Below, one piece after another: positions 1 to 8,194 of a stretch of DNA of 64,000 nucleotides (positions within the stretch are counted from its first letter, which is position 1; every line of letters starts with the position of its first letter). A program made the translations under genes and the position numbers. The DNA is from Sphingomonas sp. Leaf32 (GTDB lineage: Bacteria; Pseudomonadota; Alphaproteobacteria; Sphingomonadales; Sphingomonadaceae): contig NZ_LMLA01000001.1 of assembly GCF_001421765.1 (NCBI RefSeq), forward strand, positions 605,199 through 669,198. The letters run 5' to 3'. Under the pieces are notes generated by a model. That model did no database searches. It had not been told where the DNA came from and saw only the letters and a list, made by a program, of their open reading frames with translations.

Positions 1-764
1 TTGCCTGGTCGCCGCTTGCCAAGCCGACCGAGACGCTGCTGGCCGGCTACGGCGCGCCGACGCGCAAGAACGGCATGATCCATTCGGGCTTCCGTCCGTC
101 GGACGATGCCTGCCAATATCCGCTGTTCGTGCCGGCCAACCTGTTCGCGGTGACGACATTGCGCGAAATGGCCGAGGTCGCGAACGCCACGCGCCAGGAC
201 ACGGCGCTGGCCAATGACGCGACCGCGCTGGCGAACGAGGTCGCCGCCGCCGTGGCGCAGCATGGCACGATGAAACTGGCCGATGGCAGCGAGGTCTGGG
301 CGTACGAGGTCGATGGTTTTGGCAATGCGATCTTCATGGACGACGCCAACGTGCCCTCGCTCTCCAGCCTCGCCTGGCTCGGCTGCGTGGCCCCCGGCGA
401 TGCGCGGTGGCAGCGAACGGCGAGGGCGGCGTGGAGCGAGGCGAACCCGTGGTTCTTCAAGGGGAAGGCGGGCGAAGGCATCGGCGGCCCGCACCAGGGG
501 ATGGACTATATCTGGCCGATGTCGCTGATCGTGCGCGGCCTCACCGCCACCGACGATGCGACGATCCTCCAGTGCCTCGCGACGCTGAAGCGCACCCATG
601 CCGGCACCGGCTTCATCCACGAGGCGTTCGAGAAGGACGATCCGGCGAAGTTCACCCGCGACTGGTTCGCCTGGGCCAACGGCCTGTTCGGCGAGTTCAT
701 CCTCCACCTCGCCGCCACCCGCCCGAAGCTCCTCCAGGCACCCCTCGACCGCGTGGGGCTCTGA
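1..764 (+). CDS. GH125 family exo-alpha-mannosidase, 5' truncated
   Basis: The window opens inside this gene; the frame is open from base 3, so the N-terminal part is missing. The visible 250 or so residues match the C-terminal half of glycoside hydrolase family 125 (DUF1237), metal-independent exo-acting alpha-1,6-mannosidases. Family-like segments are FRPSDDACQYPLFVPAN near the start of the visible part, GMDYIWPMSLIVRGLT in the middle, and FTRDWFAWANGLFGEF near the end. The family trims mannose from alpha-mannosides by an inverting mechanism. Whether a signal peptide is present cannot be seen. A TetR gene follows after 44 bp. Family assignment is by recognition of these segments; the exact substrate is inferred from the family. 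Confidence 0.85.
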   Translation, partial: AWSPLAKPTETLLAGYGAPTRKNGMIHSGFRPSDDACQYPLFVPANLFAVTTLREMAEVANATRQDTALANDATALANEVAAAVAQHGTMKLADGSEVWAYEVDGFGNAIFMDDANVPSLSSLAWLGCVAPGDARWQRTARAAWSEANPWFFKGKAGEGIGGPHQGMDYIWPMSLIVRGLTATDDATILQCLATLKRTHAGTGFIHEAFEKDDPAKFTRDWFAWANGLFGEFILHLAATRPKLLQAPLDRVGL

Positions 765-808
765 TCGGGCCTTGTGGAAACGCCCGAAAGGAATATGTAC
801 CACCCGTT

Positions 809-1420
809 ATGGAAAAGATCGTCACGGTTGCCGCCAAGGGCCGGCCACGCGAATTCTGCACCGACCGGGCGCTGGCGGCGGCGCTCGGCGTCTTCTGGTC
901 GAAGGGCTATGAAGGCGCGTCGATGGCCGACCTGACCGACGCGATGGGGATCACCAAGCCCAGCCTGTACGCGGCGTTCGGCAACAAGGAGGCGCTGTTC
1001 CACAAGGCGCTCGACCTCTACGAGGCCGAGAAGCTGGAATATATGCGCAAGGCGTTGCAGCAGCCGACGGCGCGCGCGGTCGCCGAACATATCCTGCACG
1101 GTGCGATCGATGCGCAGACCAGCAGTTGCGATCCGAAGGGCTGCCTGGGCGTCATCAGCACCATCGCCTGCGGTGCCGAGGCCGAATCGATCAGGGCCGA
1201 CGTCATGCAGCGCCGTGCATCGGCGCAGGCGGCATTGTTCGAGCGGTTCGAACAGGCGAAGCGCGATGGCGACCTGCCGGACCGTGTCGATATTCCGGGT
1301 CTCGCCGGGTATCTCTATGCCATCTTGCAGGGGATGGCGGTGCAGGCCGGATCGGGCGCCACCCGTGCCGATCTGGAGCGCGTGGTCGCGACCAGCCTGA
1401 CGATGTGGCCGGGCCGATAG
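809..1420 (+). CDS. TetR/AcrR family transcriptional regulator
   Basis: A 203-residue protein with an N-terminal TetR helix-turn-helix at about residues 10-55 (GYEGASMADLTDAMGITKPS then LYAAFGNKEALF), the usual TetR signature. The C-terminal ligand and dimer region resembles the ComR-like type (RRASAQAALFERFEQAKRDG) and carries three cysteines in a short stretch (SSCDPKGCLGVISTIAC), which could matter for sensing but is unproven. The ATG at 809 is chosen because AAGGAA lies upstream and the HTH follows at the normal distance. Two near-identical palindromes just after the gene (1427-1440 and 1473-1486) look like TetR operators and lie upstream of the next gene, which it probably controls. Confidence 0.88.
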   Translation: MEKIVTVAAKGRPREFCTDRALAAALGVFWSKGYEGASMADLTDAMGITKPSLYAAFGNKEALFHKALDLYEAEKLEYMRKALQQPTARAVAEHILHGAIDAQTSSCDPKGCLGVISTIACGAEAESIRADVMQRRASAQAALFERFEQAKRDGDLPDRVDIPGLAGYLYAILQGMAVQAGSGATRADLERVVATSLTMWPGR

Positions 1421-1426
1421 TATAAA

Positions 1427-1486
1427 ATACCGGTCGGTACAAAAGTCGTTGACGACTCGTTTCGGAGTTAATATACCGGCCAGTAT
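1427..1486. promoter_or_regulatory. pair of TetR-like operator palindromes
   Basis: ATACCGGTCGGTAC at 1427-1440 and ATACCGGCCAGTAT at 1473-1486 share 11 of 14 bases, and each is close to its own reverse complement. The second is extended by T at 1472 and A at 1487. Short CCGGYC-centred palindromes are typical of TetR operators. The starts of the two sites are 46 bp apart. They lie between the tetR gene and the gene at 1748. That the neighbouring TetR binds them is an inference. Confidence 0.6.
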
Positions 1487-1747
1487 AGAAGGGGCGGCCA
1501 ACCCGACCGCCTCCGGCCTTCGCAAGGATGCCGCTATGCCCGAACCCGCTTTCCGCGCGTCACCCCGGTAACCCGGCGGCACGCGCCACCAACCTATCAT
1601 CATCGGCAGACCTGCCATCCGCCCGGCGACCGCGTCGGGGGACGGAATGGTCCGCGTCTTTAATTCGGCGTCACGCGCAGAGGCTTTGGCGGCGGCACGA
1701 TCGTGTCCGCCGGGTGAGGGGCGCTGCCGCAGACAGGGAGGAACTTC

Positions 1748-2167
1748 ATGGCCTATCTTCACTTTTCCACCGACCCCGTGCTGTCGCCCTATGTCGGCGC
1801 CAGCGTCGTACCGCCTGCCGCAACGCCCAAGAAGGCTGCCGCGACCGGACTGACCGCACTCGAATGGTCGGTCGTCGCATTGGCGCAGGGCGATCGGCTG
1901 TCGTCGTTGCGCGAGCCGTCGCCGCTGTCGATCGCGCTGGGCCGGGTGTTCGGGCGCGGCGGTCGGTCGCAGAACCTTGCCGATCCCCGGCTGGAGGCGT
2001 TGCGGCGCATGGCGGTGTTCAGCTGGCATCGCGGCTTCGCGGTGCCGACGCACGAACTGACCGCGTTCCTGCGGGCCGGTTTCACCACCGAGCAATATGA
2101 AACGATGGTGGCCAGCATCGGTGCGGCGGCATCCGATACCCAGGCGAAGCGCCACCGGCACCACTGA
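1748..2167 (+). CDS. conserved hypothetical protein
   Basis: A 139-residue protein I do not recognise by family name. The ATG at 1748 is preceded by a good ribosome binding site (AGGGAGGAAC). There is no signal peptide or membrane segment. The first 30 residues are proline/alanine-rich; the rest looks like a small helical domain (LTALEWSVVALAQGDRLSSL, LEALRRMAVFSWHRG, FTTEQYETMVASIG). It ends in a His/Arg-rich tail (KRHRHH). The 260 bp upstream carry two TetR-like operators, so it may be the target of the adjacent TetR. It converges with the histidine kinase gene, 6 bp separating the two ends. It is real by codon use and RBS; its function is unknown. Confidence 0.7.
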   Translation: MAYLHFSTDPVLSPYVGASVVPPAATPKKAAATGLTALEWSVVALAQGDRLSSLREPSPLSIALGRVFGRGGRSQNLADPRLEALRRMAVFSWHRGFAVPTHELTAFLRAGFTTEQYETMVASIGAAASDTQAKRHRHH

Positions 2168-2173
2168 TCGCGC

Positions 2174-3550
2174 CTATCGGGCGAACAGCAATGTGACGCG
2201 CAGGCCGGGGCGGTTGTCGGCGATCGCGATCGACAGCCCCAGCCGCTGCGCGGCCGAGCGGACGATGGCGAAGCCCAGCCCGCTGCCCTCGCTCCCCTGA
2301 CTGCTCGACAGCCGGGTGAAGCGTTTGCCCAGTTGCTCCAGATCGGTCGCGGGCAGGCCCGGCCCGTCATCGGCAACGGTGACCGCCACCCCCTGTGCGG
2401 TGGTGGCGACCGCGATCATCACCCGGCCGCCGCGCCGGTTGTAGCGGATGGCATTGTCGAGCAGGTTTGACAGGATTTCGAACAACAGGGTGCGGTGGCT
2501 CTGCACGCCGGGCGCGTCGTCGGCGTCGAGGTCGACCTCGACGCCGGCCTCGATCGCCTGGGCGATGCGGCGGTTGAGGACGGCGATGGCCAGTTCGCGC
2601 AGGTCGACGGGTTCGAATGGCGGGGCGGTCCCGGCCTCCTCGGCCCGCGCGAGGGCCAACAATTGCTTGACCAGATGTTCCAGCCGGTCGGCGGCGTCGG
2701 CGATTTCGCCGAGCGCCGCCGGATCGCCGCGCCGGGCCAGCGTCACCTGCAATTTCAGCACCGCCAGCGGGGTCCGCATCTGGTGCGAGGCATCGGCGGT
2801 GAAGCGGCGCATCCCGGCGGTCGCGCTGTCCAGCCGGGCGAGAAGGTGGTCGAACGCCTGCGCCAGCGGTCGCAGCTCGACCGGCAGTGGACCGGTGGCG
2901 AGCGGCGACAGGTCGGGCGTGGCGCGGGTATCGCGCGCCGCGACCACGCCGCGCAGGCGGGAGAGGGGCCTGAGGCTCCATCCCAAGGCAGGACGGATCA
3001 GCAGCATCGCCACGCCGACCAGCGCGATTTCCCCGACGATCAACGCCATCAGCAGCCGACGCTGCAGGGCATGGCGTCCCTCCAGCGTTTCGGCGACCTG
3101 CACGATCACCGGCTGGCCGATGCGCGGCAGCGACCGGCGGACCTCGGCGATGCGGATCGGCTGGTCGCGATAGGTCGCGTCGCGGAACCGGGGCGTGTCG
3201 ATCGACAGGTCGGCGATGCGCGGCGCGGACAGGTCGGCATAGCCGGTCAGCAGACGGTCGCCGACCGCGATCCGGTAATAGACATTGTCCCGCTCGCTAT
3301 TCTCCAGCATCCCGAAGGCGGCGGGGGGCAGGTCCATCGTGACCTCGCCCGACTCCACCTGCACCGTCTCGGCGATCGCGCCCAATGCGCCGCCCAGTAC
3401 CCGGTCGTTGGTCCGCCGCACGACATCGGCGATCAGCGCCGCGCCCGCGATCCCCAGCAGGACCGCGATGGCGAGCATCGGCGCCAGCATCGCGGCGAGC
3501 AGGCGGGTGCGCAGCGCCGGGGCGCGGCTTGGCCCCGGGTCAACCGGCAT
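2174..3550 (-). CDS. TctE-type sensor histidine kinase
   Basis: A 458-residue inner-membrane histidine kinase. Order: first membrane helix about 17-40, periplasmic sensor region about 41-165 (2CSK_N/TctE-like arrangement), second helix about 166-187, linker, then DHp with the phospho-accepting His256 in ADASHQMRTPL. The ATPase domain has the N box LLDNAIRYN (about 363-371), G1 DDGPG (394-398) and G2 GSGLG (422-426). The ATG at 3550 overlaps the end of the response regulator gene by 11 bp, so the pair is co-transcribed and translationally coupled. The TctE assignment rests on domain layout and on the citrate transporter three genes away on the other strand; QseC-like kinases share the layout. 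Confidence 0.9.
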   Translation of the reverse strand: MPVDPGPSRAPALRTRLLAAMLAPMLAIAVLLGIAGAALIADVVRRTNDRVLGGALGAIAETVQVESGEVTMDLPPAAFGMLENSERDNVYYRIAVGDRLLTGYADLSAPRIADLSIDTPRFRDATYRDQPIRIAEVRRSLPRIGQPVIVQVAETLEGRHALQRRLLMALIVGEIALVGVAMLLIRPALGWSLRPLSRLRGVVAARDTRATPDLSPLATGPLPVELRPLAQAFDHLLARLDSATAGMRRFTADASHQMRTPLAVLKLQVTLARRGDPAALGEIADAADRLEHLVKQLLALARAEEAGTAPPFEPVDLRELAIAVLNRRIAQAIEAGVEVDLDADDAPGVQSHRTLLFEILSNLLDNAIRYNRRGGRVMIAVATTAQGVAVTVADDGPGLPATDLEQLGKRFTRLSSSQGSEGSGLGFAIVRSAAQRLGLSIAIADNRPGLRVTLLFAR

Positions 3551-4205
3551 CGAGCAGATAGCCGACGCCGCGCACCGTCCGGATCGCCGGCCCATCCGGG
3601 GCGAGCTTGCCCCGCAGCCGGGTGATGTTCACCTCGATCGCGTTCGGGCCGACCGGGTCGTCATAGCCGAACACTTCGGATTGCAGCGTCTCGCGCGGCA
3701 CGATCTGCCCGGCGCGCGTGGCCAGCGCATCGAGCACCGCCCATTCGCGCCGCCGCAGGTCCAGCGTCCGCCCGCCCACCTGCGCCTGTCCGGTGGAGCG
3801 GTTCAGCGACAGCGTGCCGATGACCAGTTCGGGCACCGGGTCGCCGCCGCGCCGCCGGCCGAGCGCCCGGATGCGCGCCTCCAGCTCCTCGGGCGCGAAG
3901 GGTTTGCGCAGATAATCGTCGGCGCCGAGGTCCAACCCGCGCACCCGATCGTCCAGCGCGTCGCGGGCGGTCAGCATCAGCACCGGCACCCGGTCGCCGC
4001 GTTTGCGCAACGCCTGCAGCACCGCGAACCCGTCCATGTCGGGTAGGCCTACATCGAGCACGACCAGCGCATAGGGTTCGGTCGCCAGTACCATCAGCGC
4101 ATCTTCGCCCCCGCTCACATGGTCGACCGCATGACCGGCACCGCGCAGCAACGCGACGATGCTGCGCGCCAGCGGCGCGTCATCCTCGACGATCAATATT
4201 CGCAT
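3540..4205 (-). CDS. TctD/OmpR-type response regulator
   Basis: A 221-residue response regulator with an N-terminal receiver (acidic residues 8-9, phospho-acceptor Asp51 in VLDVGLPDMDG, Thr79, Lys101 in LRKPF) and a C-terminal OmpR winged helix (RRREWAVLDALATRAGQIV; IEVNITRLRGKL; RTVRGVGYLL). It is first in the pair with the kinase and divergent from the solute-binding protein/porin gene pair, its most likely target. The open frame extends further upstream to 4787, but the receiver domain starts exactly at the ATG at 4205, so that start is chosen. The ligand pathway (tricarboxylates) is inferred from neighbours. Confidence 0.93.
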   Translation of the reverse strand: MRILIVEDDAPLARSIVALLRGAGHAVDHVSGGEDALMVLATEPYALVVLDVGLPDMDGFAVLQALRKRGDRVPVLMLTARDALDDRVRGLDLGADDYLRKPFAPEELEARIRALGRRRGGDPVPELVIGTLSLNRSTGQAQVGGRTLDLRRREWAVLDALATRAGQIVPRETLQSEVFGYDDPVGPNAIEVNITRLRGKLAPDGPAIRTVRGVGYLLDAG

Positions 4206-4301
4206 CGGGACCGGCCACGGTGAAAGGCGGATGACAGGTTCGGTTCGTACGACATGCTGCGAGCTTACCCGAACCCAGATGCGGGAAGCGAGAGGACCTG
4301 A
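4206..4301. promoter_or_regulatory. divergent promoter region, TCS / solute-binding protein
   Basis: This 96-bp gap lies between the divergent response regulator and solute-binding protein genes and must hold both promoters. A 7-bp inverted pair, GGTTCGG at 4237-4243 and CCGAACC at 4269-4275, is visible and is a candidate site for the response regulator. The RBS for the plus-strand gene is GAGAGGA just before 4302. No convincing -35/-10 pair could be assigned. Confidence 0.4.
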
Positions 4302-5375
4302 ATGAAAGCTCTTACGATCCTGTTGGCGCTCCTGTTCGGTTTCGCGGTGCCGGCCTTGGCGCAGCGACCGGCAAGCTATCCGCGCTCCTACGACGCGCTG
4401 GTCGATGCCGCGCGGGCGGAGCGGGGCGTGCGCGTCTATGGCAATGCCGATGCCGCGGCGATGGCACCGCTGATCGCAGTGTTCCAGCGTATCTATCCCG
4501 GCGTCACCGTCCGCTACGAAGACCTCGAGTCGCAGGACATCTATCGCCGGGTCGTGACCGAAGCGCGTGGCCGTCGGCCCGGTGCCGATCTGGTCTGGTC
4601 GTCGGGCATGGCCTTGCAGGCGAAGCTCATCAACGACGGCTATGCGCAGGCCTATCAAAGCCCCGAAAAGCCCGCGCTGCCGACCAACGCCGTGTGGAAG
4701 AACATGGGGTACGGCGTCACGGCCGAGCCGGTCGCCTTCGTCTATAACCGCCGGCTGATCCCGGGGAATCGCGTCCCGCGCACGCATGAGGCGTTCGAGG
4801 CGCTGTTGCGCGCCGGCCGGGTGCCGCTGACGGGCAAGGTCGCGACCTACGACCCGGCGCGCTCCAACGTCGGCTATCTCTATCTGACCGAGGATTACGC
4901 GATCACTCGCGACACGCGTTCGCTGGTGCAGGCGATGGCGGCGACGCGGCCCTGGCTGTCGCCGACGACCGAGCCGATGCTCGACGCGGTCGCCGACGGG
5001 CGGATCGCCATCGCCTATAATGTCGTCGGCCCCTATGCGCTGGCGGCGGCAAGGCGCGATCCCCGGATCGGCGTGGTGTTCCCGCGCGACTATACGCTGG
5101 TCGCCTCGCGCGTCGCCTTCATCGCGCGCGACGCCCGGCGCCCGGCGGCGGCCAGGCTGTTCCTCGATTTCCTGCTGTCGCGCATCGGGCAGACGCTGCT
5201 GGCGAAGCAGTGGCTGCTGCCGGTGCGTGGCGACGTGCGCGCACCGCGCCTGTCGGCCGAACAGCAGCGCCCGATCCGTGTCGGCCCCGGCCTTCTTGTC
5301 AATCTCGATTCGATCAAGCGTCGGCGGTTCCTCGCCGAATGGCGCGCGATCCTGACCCAGGGAACCAAGCCATGA
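4302..5375 (+). CDS. periplasmic solute-binding protein (PBP type II)
   Basis: A 357-residue exported protein with a clear Sec signal (MKALTILLALLFGFAVPALAQ, cleavage after about residue 20). The mature part looks like a type-II periplasmic binding protein of the Fe3+/AfuA-like ABC group: GVRVYGNADAAAMAPLIAVF at the start, ESQDIYRRVVTEARG, ADLVWSSGMALQAKLIN, YGVTAEPVAFVYNRRL, GRIAIAYNVVGPYALAAA. No ABC permease or ATPase gene is nearby. It overlaps the porin start (ATGA) and is divergent from a two-component system. It could feed a distant transporter or present a ligand to the sensor kinase. It is not of the TctC/Bug family normally paired with TctDE. Confidence 0.82.
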   Translation: MKALTILLALLFGFAVPALAQRPASYPRSYDALVDAARAERGVRVYGNADAAAMAPLIAVFQRIYPGVTVRYEDLESQDIYRRVVTEARGRRPGADLVWSSGMALQAKLINDGYAQAYQSPEKPALPTNAVWKNMGYGVTAEPVAFVYNRRLIPGNRVPRTHEAFEALLRAGRVPLTGKVATYDPARSNVGYLYLTEDYAITRDTRSLVQAMAATRPWLSPTTEPMLDAVADGRIAIAYNVVGPYALAAARRDPRIGVVFPRDYTLVASRVAFIARDARRPAAARLFLDFLLSRIGQTLLAKQWLLPVRGDVRAPRLSAEQQRPIRVGPGLLVNLDSIKRRRFLAEWRAILTQGTKP

Positions 5376-6862
5376 TGTTGTTTCGTAGCGGCTGCGCCAT
5401 CGCGGCGCTGATCTGCGCCACGCCCGCGCTCGCCCAGACGCCGACCCAGGAGGAACTGGCCGCGCTGGTCAAGGCGCAGGCCGCTGAGATCGCGGCGCTT
5501 CGGACGCGGCTCGACCGGCTGGAGGGCGCACAGGCCGCCGCTGTCCAGGCAGCGCCGGTCTCCGCGACCGCACCGGTCGTCGTGGCGCAGGCATCCTCGC
5601 AGTCCCGGTCGCAGGCCGGCGGCAACGTCACCAGCCCGTTCGCGCCGCAGCTCGTGCCGCCCGGCCCGGCGGAACGCGACGTGGCACAGGCGCGGCAGGC
5701 GAATGCGGCAGGTGTCACCACCGAATGGGGCGCGGGCCTGCCGGTGTTCCATTCGGCGGATGGCATCTACACCTTCAAGCCGCGCGGTCGCATCCTGACC
5801 GATGTCAGCTCGACCTTCGGGTCGGACTATGCCGCGCGCAACATCACGACGACGGGGATGCGCGCGCTGCGCCTCGGTCTCGAAGGCGGGGTCGGCACGC
5901 ATTTCTTCTACCAGTTCGAGAGCGATTTTTCGGAAAACGAGGTCGACATCGTCACCGCGTTCATCGGCTGGCGCAACCGGATCGCGCCGGGCCTCGACTA
6001 CGACGTCCGCGCCGGCCACCTGTTCAACGATCGCGGGTTCGAAGGGTCGACGGGCTCGGATTCGACGCCGTTCATGGAGCGCACGGTCGTTTCGACCGCG
6101 ATCATCCCGCAGCGCGGATTCTATGGCGTGGGGCTGATGCCGCGCCTGTTCTGGAAGACGGGTCACGCGTCGCTGACGGTCACCGGCGACCGGATCGACG
6201 GGAACCAGTCGGGCAACGACAGCCGCACCGTGCTGGCGCGCGCGCACTGGAACCCGATCAAGACCGGCAACAGCGTGCTGCATCTGGGCGCATGGGGGTT
6301 CGACGAGGGGCTGGCGGCCGGCGCCACGACGCTGACCCGCAACACCGTGATCGGCGGACGCTTCAACGGTGCGCTGCGCGTATCGTCCGGCGCGCTGACC
6401 GGCGGGACCGGCACCACCGGCTACGGCCTCGAACTCGGCGGCTATGTCGGCCCGGTGTGGCTGATGGGCGAGGCGGGGCAGCGTCATGCGCGCCTCGACG
6501 CCGGTCGCCCCGATTTCGTCAGCAAGGCGTGGAGCCTGTCGGGCGGGTGGTTCGTCACCGGCGACCTGCCGCCCTACAACCCGCGTCTCGGCAGCTTCGG
6601 ACAGCCGCGCGTGCTGCGCCCGATCTTCGAAGGCGGCCCCGGCGCGATCGAGCTGACCGCGCGCTACGAAAATCTCGACTATTCCGATTTGCTGACCGGC
6701 GGGCAGGGCTGGGCGGCGACGATCGGCGCCAACTGGTATCTCAACAGCTTCACCCGCTTCCAGGCCAATCTGGTCCACTGGAACACCGACAATCGCGCCG
6801 GCGCCTATGTCGGCCCCGATGACGGCCAGACCGTCATGACCCGCATCGCCGTCACCTTCTGA
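5372..6862 (+). CDS. OprP/OprO-like outer-membrane porin
   Basis: A 496-residue outer-membrane porin. The signal peptide ends near ATPALAQ; a short coiled coil follows (EELAALVKAQAAEIAALRTR), as in phosphate-selective porin (OprP/OprO, PF07396) proteins. The barrel has typical segments (RILTDVSSTFGSDYAARN, FYQFESDFSENEVDIV) and ends in a C-terminal phenylalanine (RIAVTF), the usual outer-membrane signature. The start overlaps the solute-binding gene in ATGATG at 5372-5377; either ATG is possible. It sits in a putative operon with the solute-binding gene and the CitMHS transporter 26 bp downstream, so its substrate may be a di- or tricarboxylate rather than phosphate. That is inference. Confidence 0.88.
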   Translation: MMLFRSGCAIAALICATPALAQTPTQEELAALVKAQAAEIAALRTRLDRLEGAQAAAVQAAPVSATAPVVVAQASSQSRSQAGGNVTSPFAPQLVPPGPAERDVAQARQANAAGVTTEWGAGLPVFHSADGIYTFKPRGRILTDVSSTFGSDYAARNITTTGMRALRLGLEGGVGTHFFYQFESDFSENEVDIVTAFIGWRNRIAPGLDYDVRAGHLFNDRGFEGSTGSDSTPFMERTVVSTAIIPQRGFYGVGLMPRLFWKTGHASLTVTGDRIDGNQSGNDSRTVLARAHWNPIKTGNSVLHLGAWGFDEGLAAGATTLTRNTVIGGRFNGALRVSSGALTGGTGTTGYGLELGGYVGPVWLMGEAGQRHARLDAGRPDFVSKAWSLSGGWFVTGDLPPYNPRLGSFGQPRVLRPIFEGGPGAIELTARYENLDYSDLLTGGQGWAATIGANWYLNSFTRFQANLVHWNTDNRAGAYVGPDDGQTVMTRIAVTF

Positions 6863-6888
6863 TCCCCCCTTTCGGGAGCATCACGCCC

Positions 6889-8190
6889 ATGAATCTCGCT
6901 CTGCTCGGCTTCCTGATGGTCGCCACCTTCATGACGCTCATCATGACCAAGCGGATGACCCCGCTGGTCGCGCTGATTACCGTCCCCACCGCCTTTGCCC
7001 TGTTCGCCGGCTTCGCCAGCGGGCTGGGCGACATGATGATCGACGGGATCAAGAACCTCGCGCCGACCGGCGTGATGCTGTTGTTTGCGATCCTGTTCTT
7101 TTCGATCATGACCGATACCGGCCTGTTCGACCCGCTGGTCAACCGGCTGCTGAAGGTCGTGCATGGCGATCCGCTGCTGATCCTGATCGGTACGGTCGTG
7201 CTGTGCGCGATCGTCAGCCTCGATGGCGACGGCTCCACGACCTACATCATCACCATCGCCGCGCTGCTGCCGCTCTACAAGCGCTACGACATGAACCGGC
7301 TGTACCTGTGCTGCCTGTTGATGAGCACCAGCGGGGTCATGAACCTGACGCCCTGGGGCGGCCCGACGGCGCGTGCCGCCAGCGCGCTGAAGCTCGATCC
7401 CGCCACGCTGTTCCTGCCGCTGGTCCCCGGCATGATCGCCGGCCTCGCCTTCCTGATCGGCCTCGCCATCTGGTTCGGGCGCAAGGAACGCCGCCGCATC
7501 GGCCATGTGAAGGCCAACGGCCCGACCGCCTTTACCGGCATGGCGGTGTCGCAGTTTCCGGAGGCCCGCCGCTATCACCTGCGCTGGTTCAACGGCGCGC
7601 TGACCGTCGCGCTGATCGCCGGGCTGGTGCTGGGCATCCTGCCGCTGTCGGTGCTGATGATGCTCGCCTTCGCCATCGCGATGATCGTCAACTATCCGCA
7701 GGTCGCCGAACAGAAGGAACGCATCGCCGCGCACGCCGGCAACGTGCTGTCGGTCGTGTCGCTGATCTTCGCCGCCGGCATCTTCACTGGCATCCTGTCG
7801 GGCACCGGCATGGTGGAGGCGATGAGCAAGGAGGTCGTCGGCTTCATCCCGCCGGCCCTGGGGCCGTACATGGCGCCGATCACCGCATTGCTCAGCCTGC
7901 CGTTCACCTTCTTCATCTCCAACGACGCCTTCTATTTCGGGATGCTCCCGATTCTGGCGGAGGCCGGATCGCATTACGGGGTCGAGCCGATCGCCATCGC
8001 GCGTGCGTCGCTGATGGGGCAGCCGGTGCATCTGCTCAGCCCGCTGGTGCCCTCGACCTATCTGCTCGTCAGCCTGGCGGGCATCGACCTGGCCGATCAT
8101 CAGCGGTTCACGCTGATCCCGGCGACCATCGTCTGCGCGGTGATGACTATCGTCGGCATGGTCGTGCTCGCCTTTCCGTTCGTCAGCTGA
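6889..8190 (+). CDS. CitMHS family citrate (metal-citrate):proton symporter
   Basis: A 433-residue polytopic inner-membrane protein with about 11-12 hydrophobic segments along its whole length, and family-like stretches such as VSLDGDGSTTYIITIAALLP, LMSTSGVMNLTPWGGPT and FFISNDAFYFGMLPILAE. CitMHS proteins import citrate complexed with Mg2+ or other divalent cations in symport with protons. The RBS GGGAG precedes ATG 6889. It lies downstream of the porin and the TCS-linked solute-binding protein, making a coherent citrate uptake locus: porin across the outer membrane, CitMHS across the inner membrane. Which metal complex it prefers cannot be read from the sequence. Confidence 0.9.
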   Translation: MNLALLGFLMVATFMTLIMTKRMTPLVALITVPTAFALFAGFASGLGDMMIDGIKNLAPTGVMLLFAILFFSIMTDTGLFDPLVNRLLKVVHGDPLLILIGTVVLCAIVSLDGDGSTTYIITIAALLPLYKRYDMNRLYLCCLLMSTSGVMNLTPWGGPTARAASALKLDPATLFLPLVPGMIAGLAFLIGLAIWFGRKERRRIGHVKANGPTAFTGMAVSQFPEARRYHLRWFNGALTVALIAGLVLGILPLSVLMMLAFAIAMIVNYPQVAEQKERIAAHAGNVLSVVSLIFAAGIFTGILSGTGMVEAMSKEVVGFIPPALGPYMAPITALLSLPFTFFISNDAFYFGMLPILAEAGSHYGVEPIAIARASLMGQPVHLLSPLVPSTYLLVSLAGIDLADHQRFTLIPATIVCAVMTIVGMVVLAFPFVS

Positions 8191-8194
8191 GCGC

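Noticed and set aside
506-2164. Long minus-strand open frame across tetR and the unknown gene
   Set aside because: Arg/Gly/His-rich shadow of plus-strand high-GC genes; no RBS, no recognisable domain.
5090-6778. 562-codon minus-strand open frame opposite the porin
   Set aside because: Antisense shadow of the solute-binding and porin genes, low-complexity composition.
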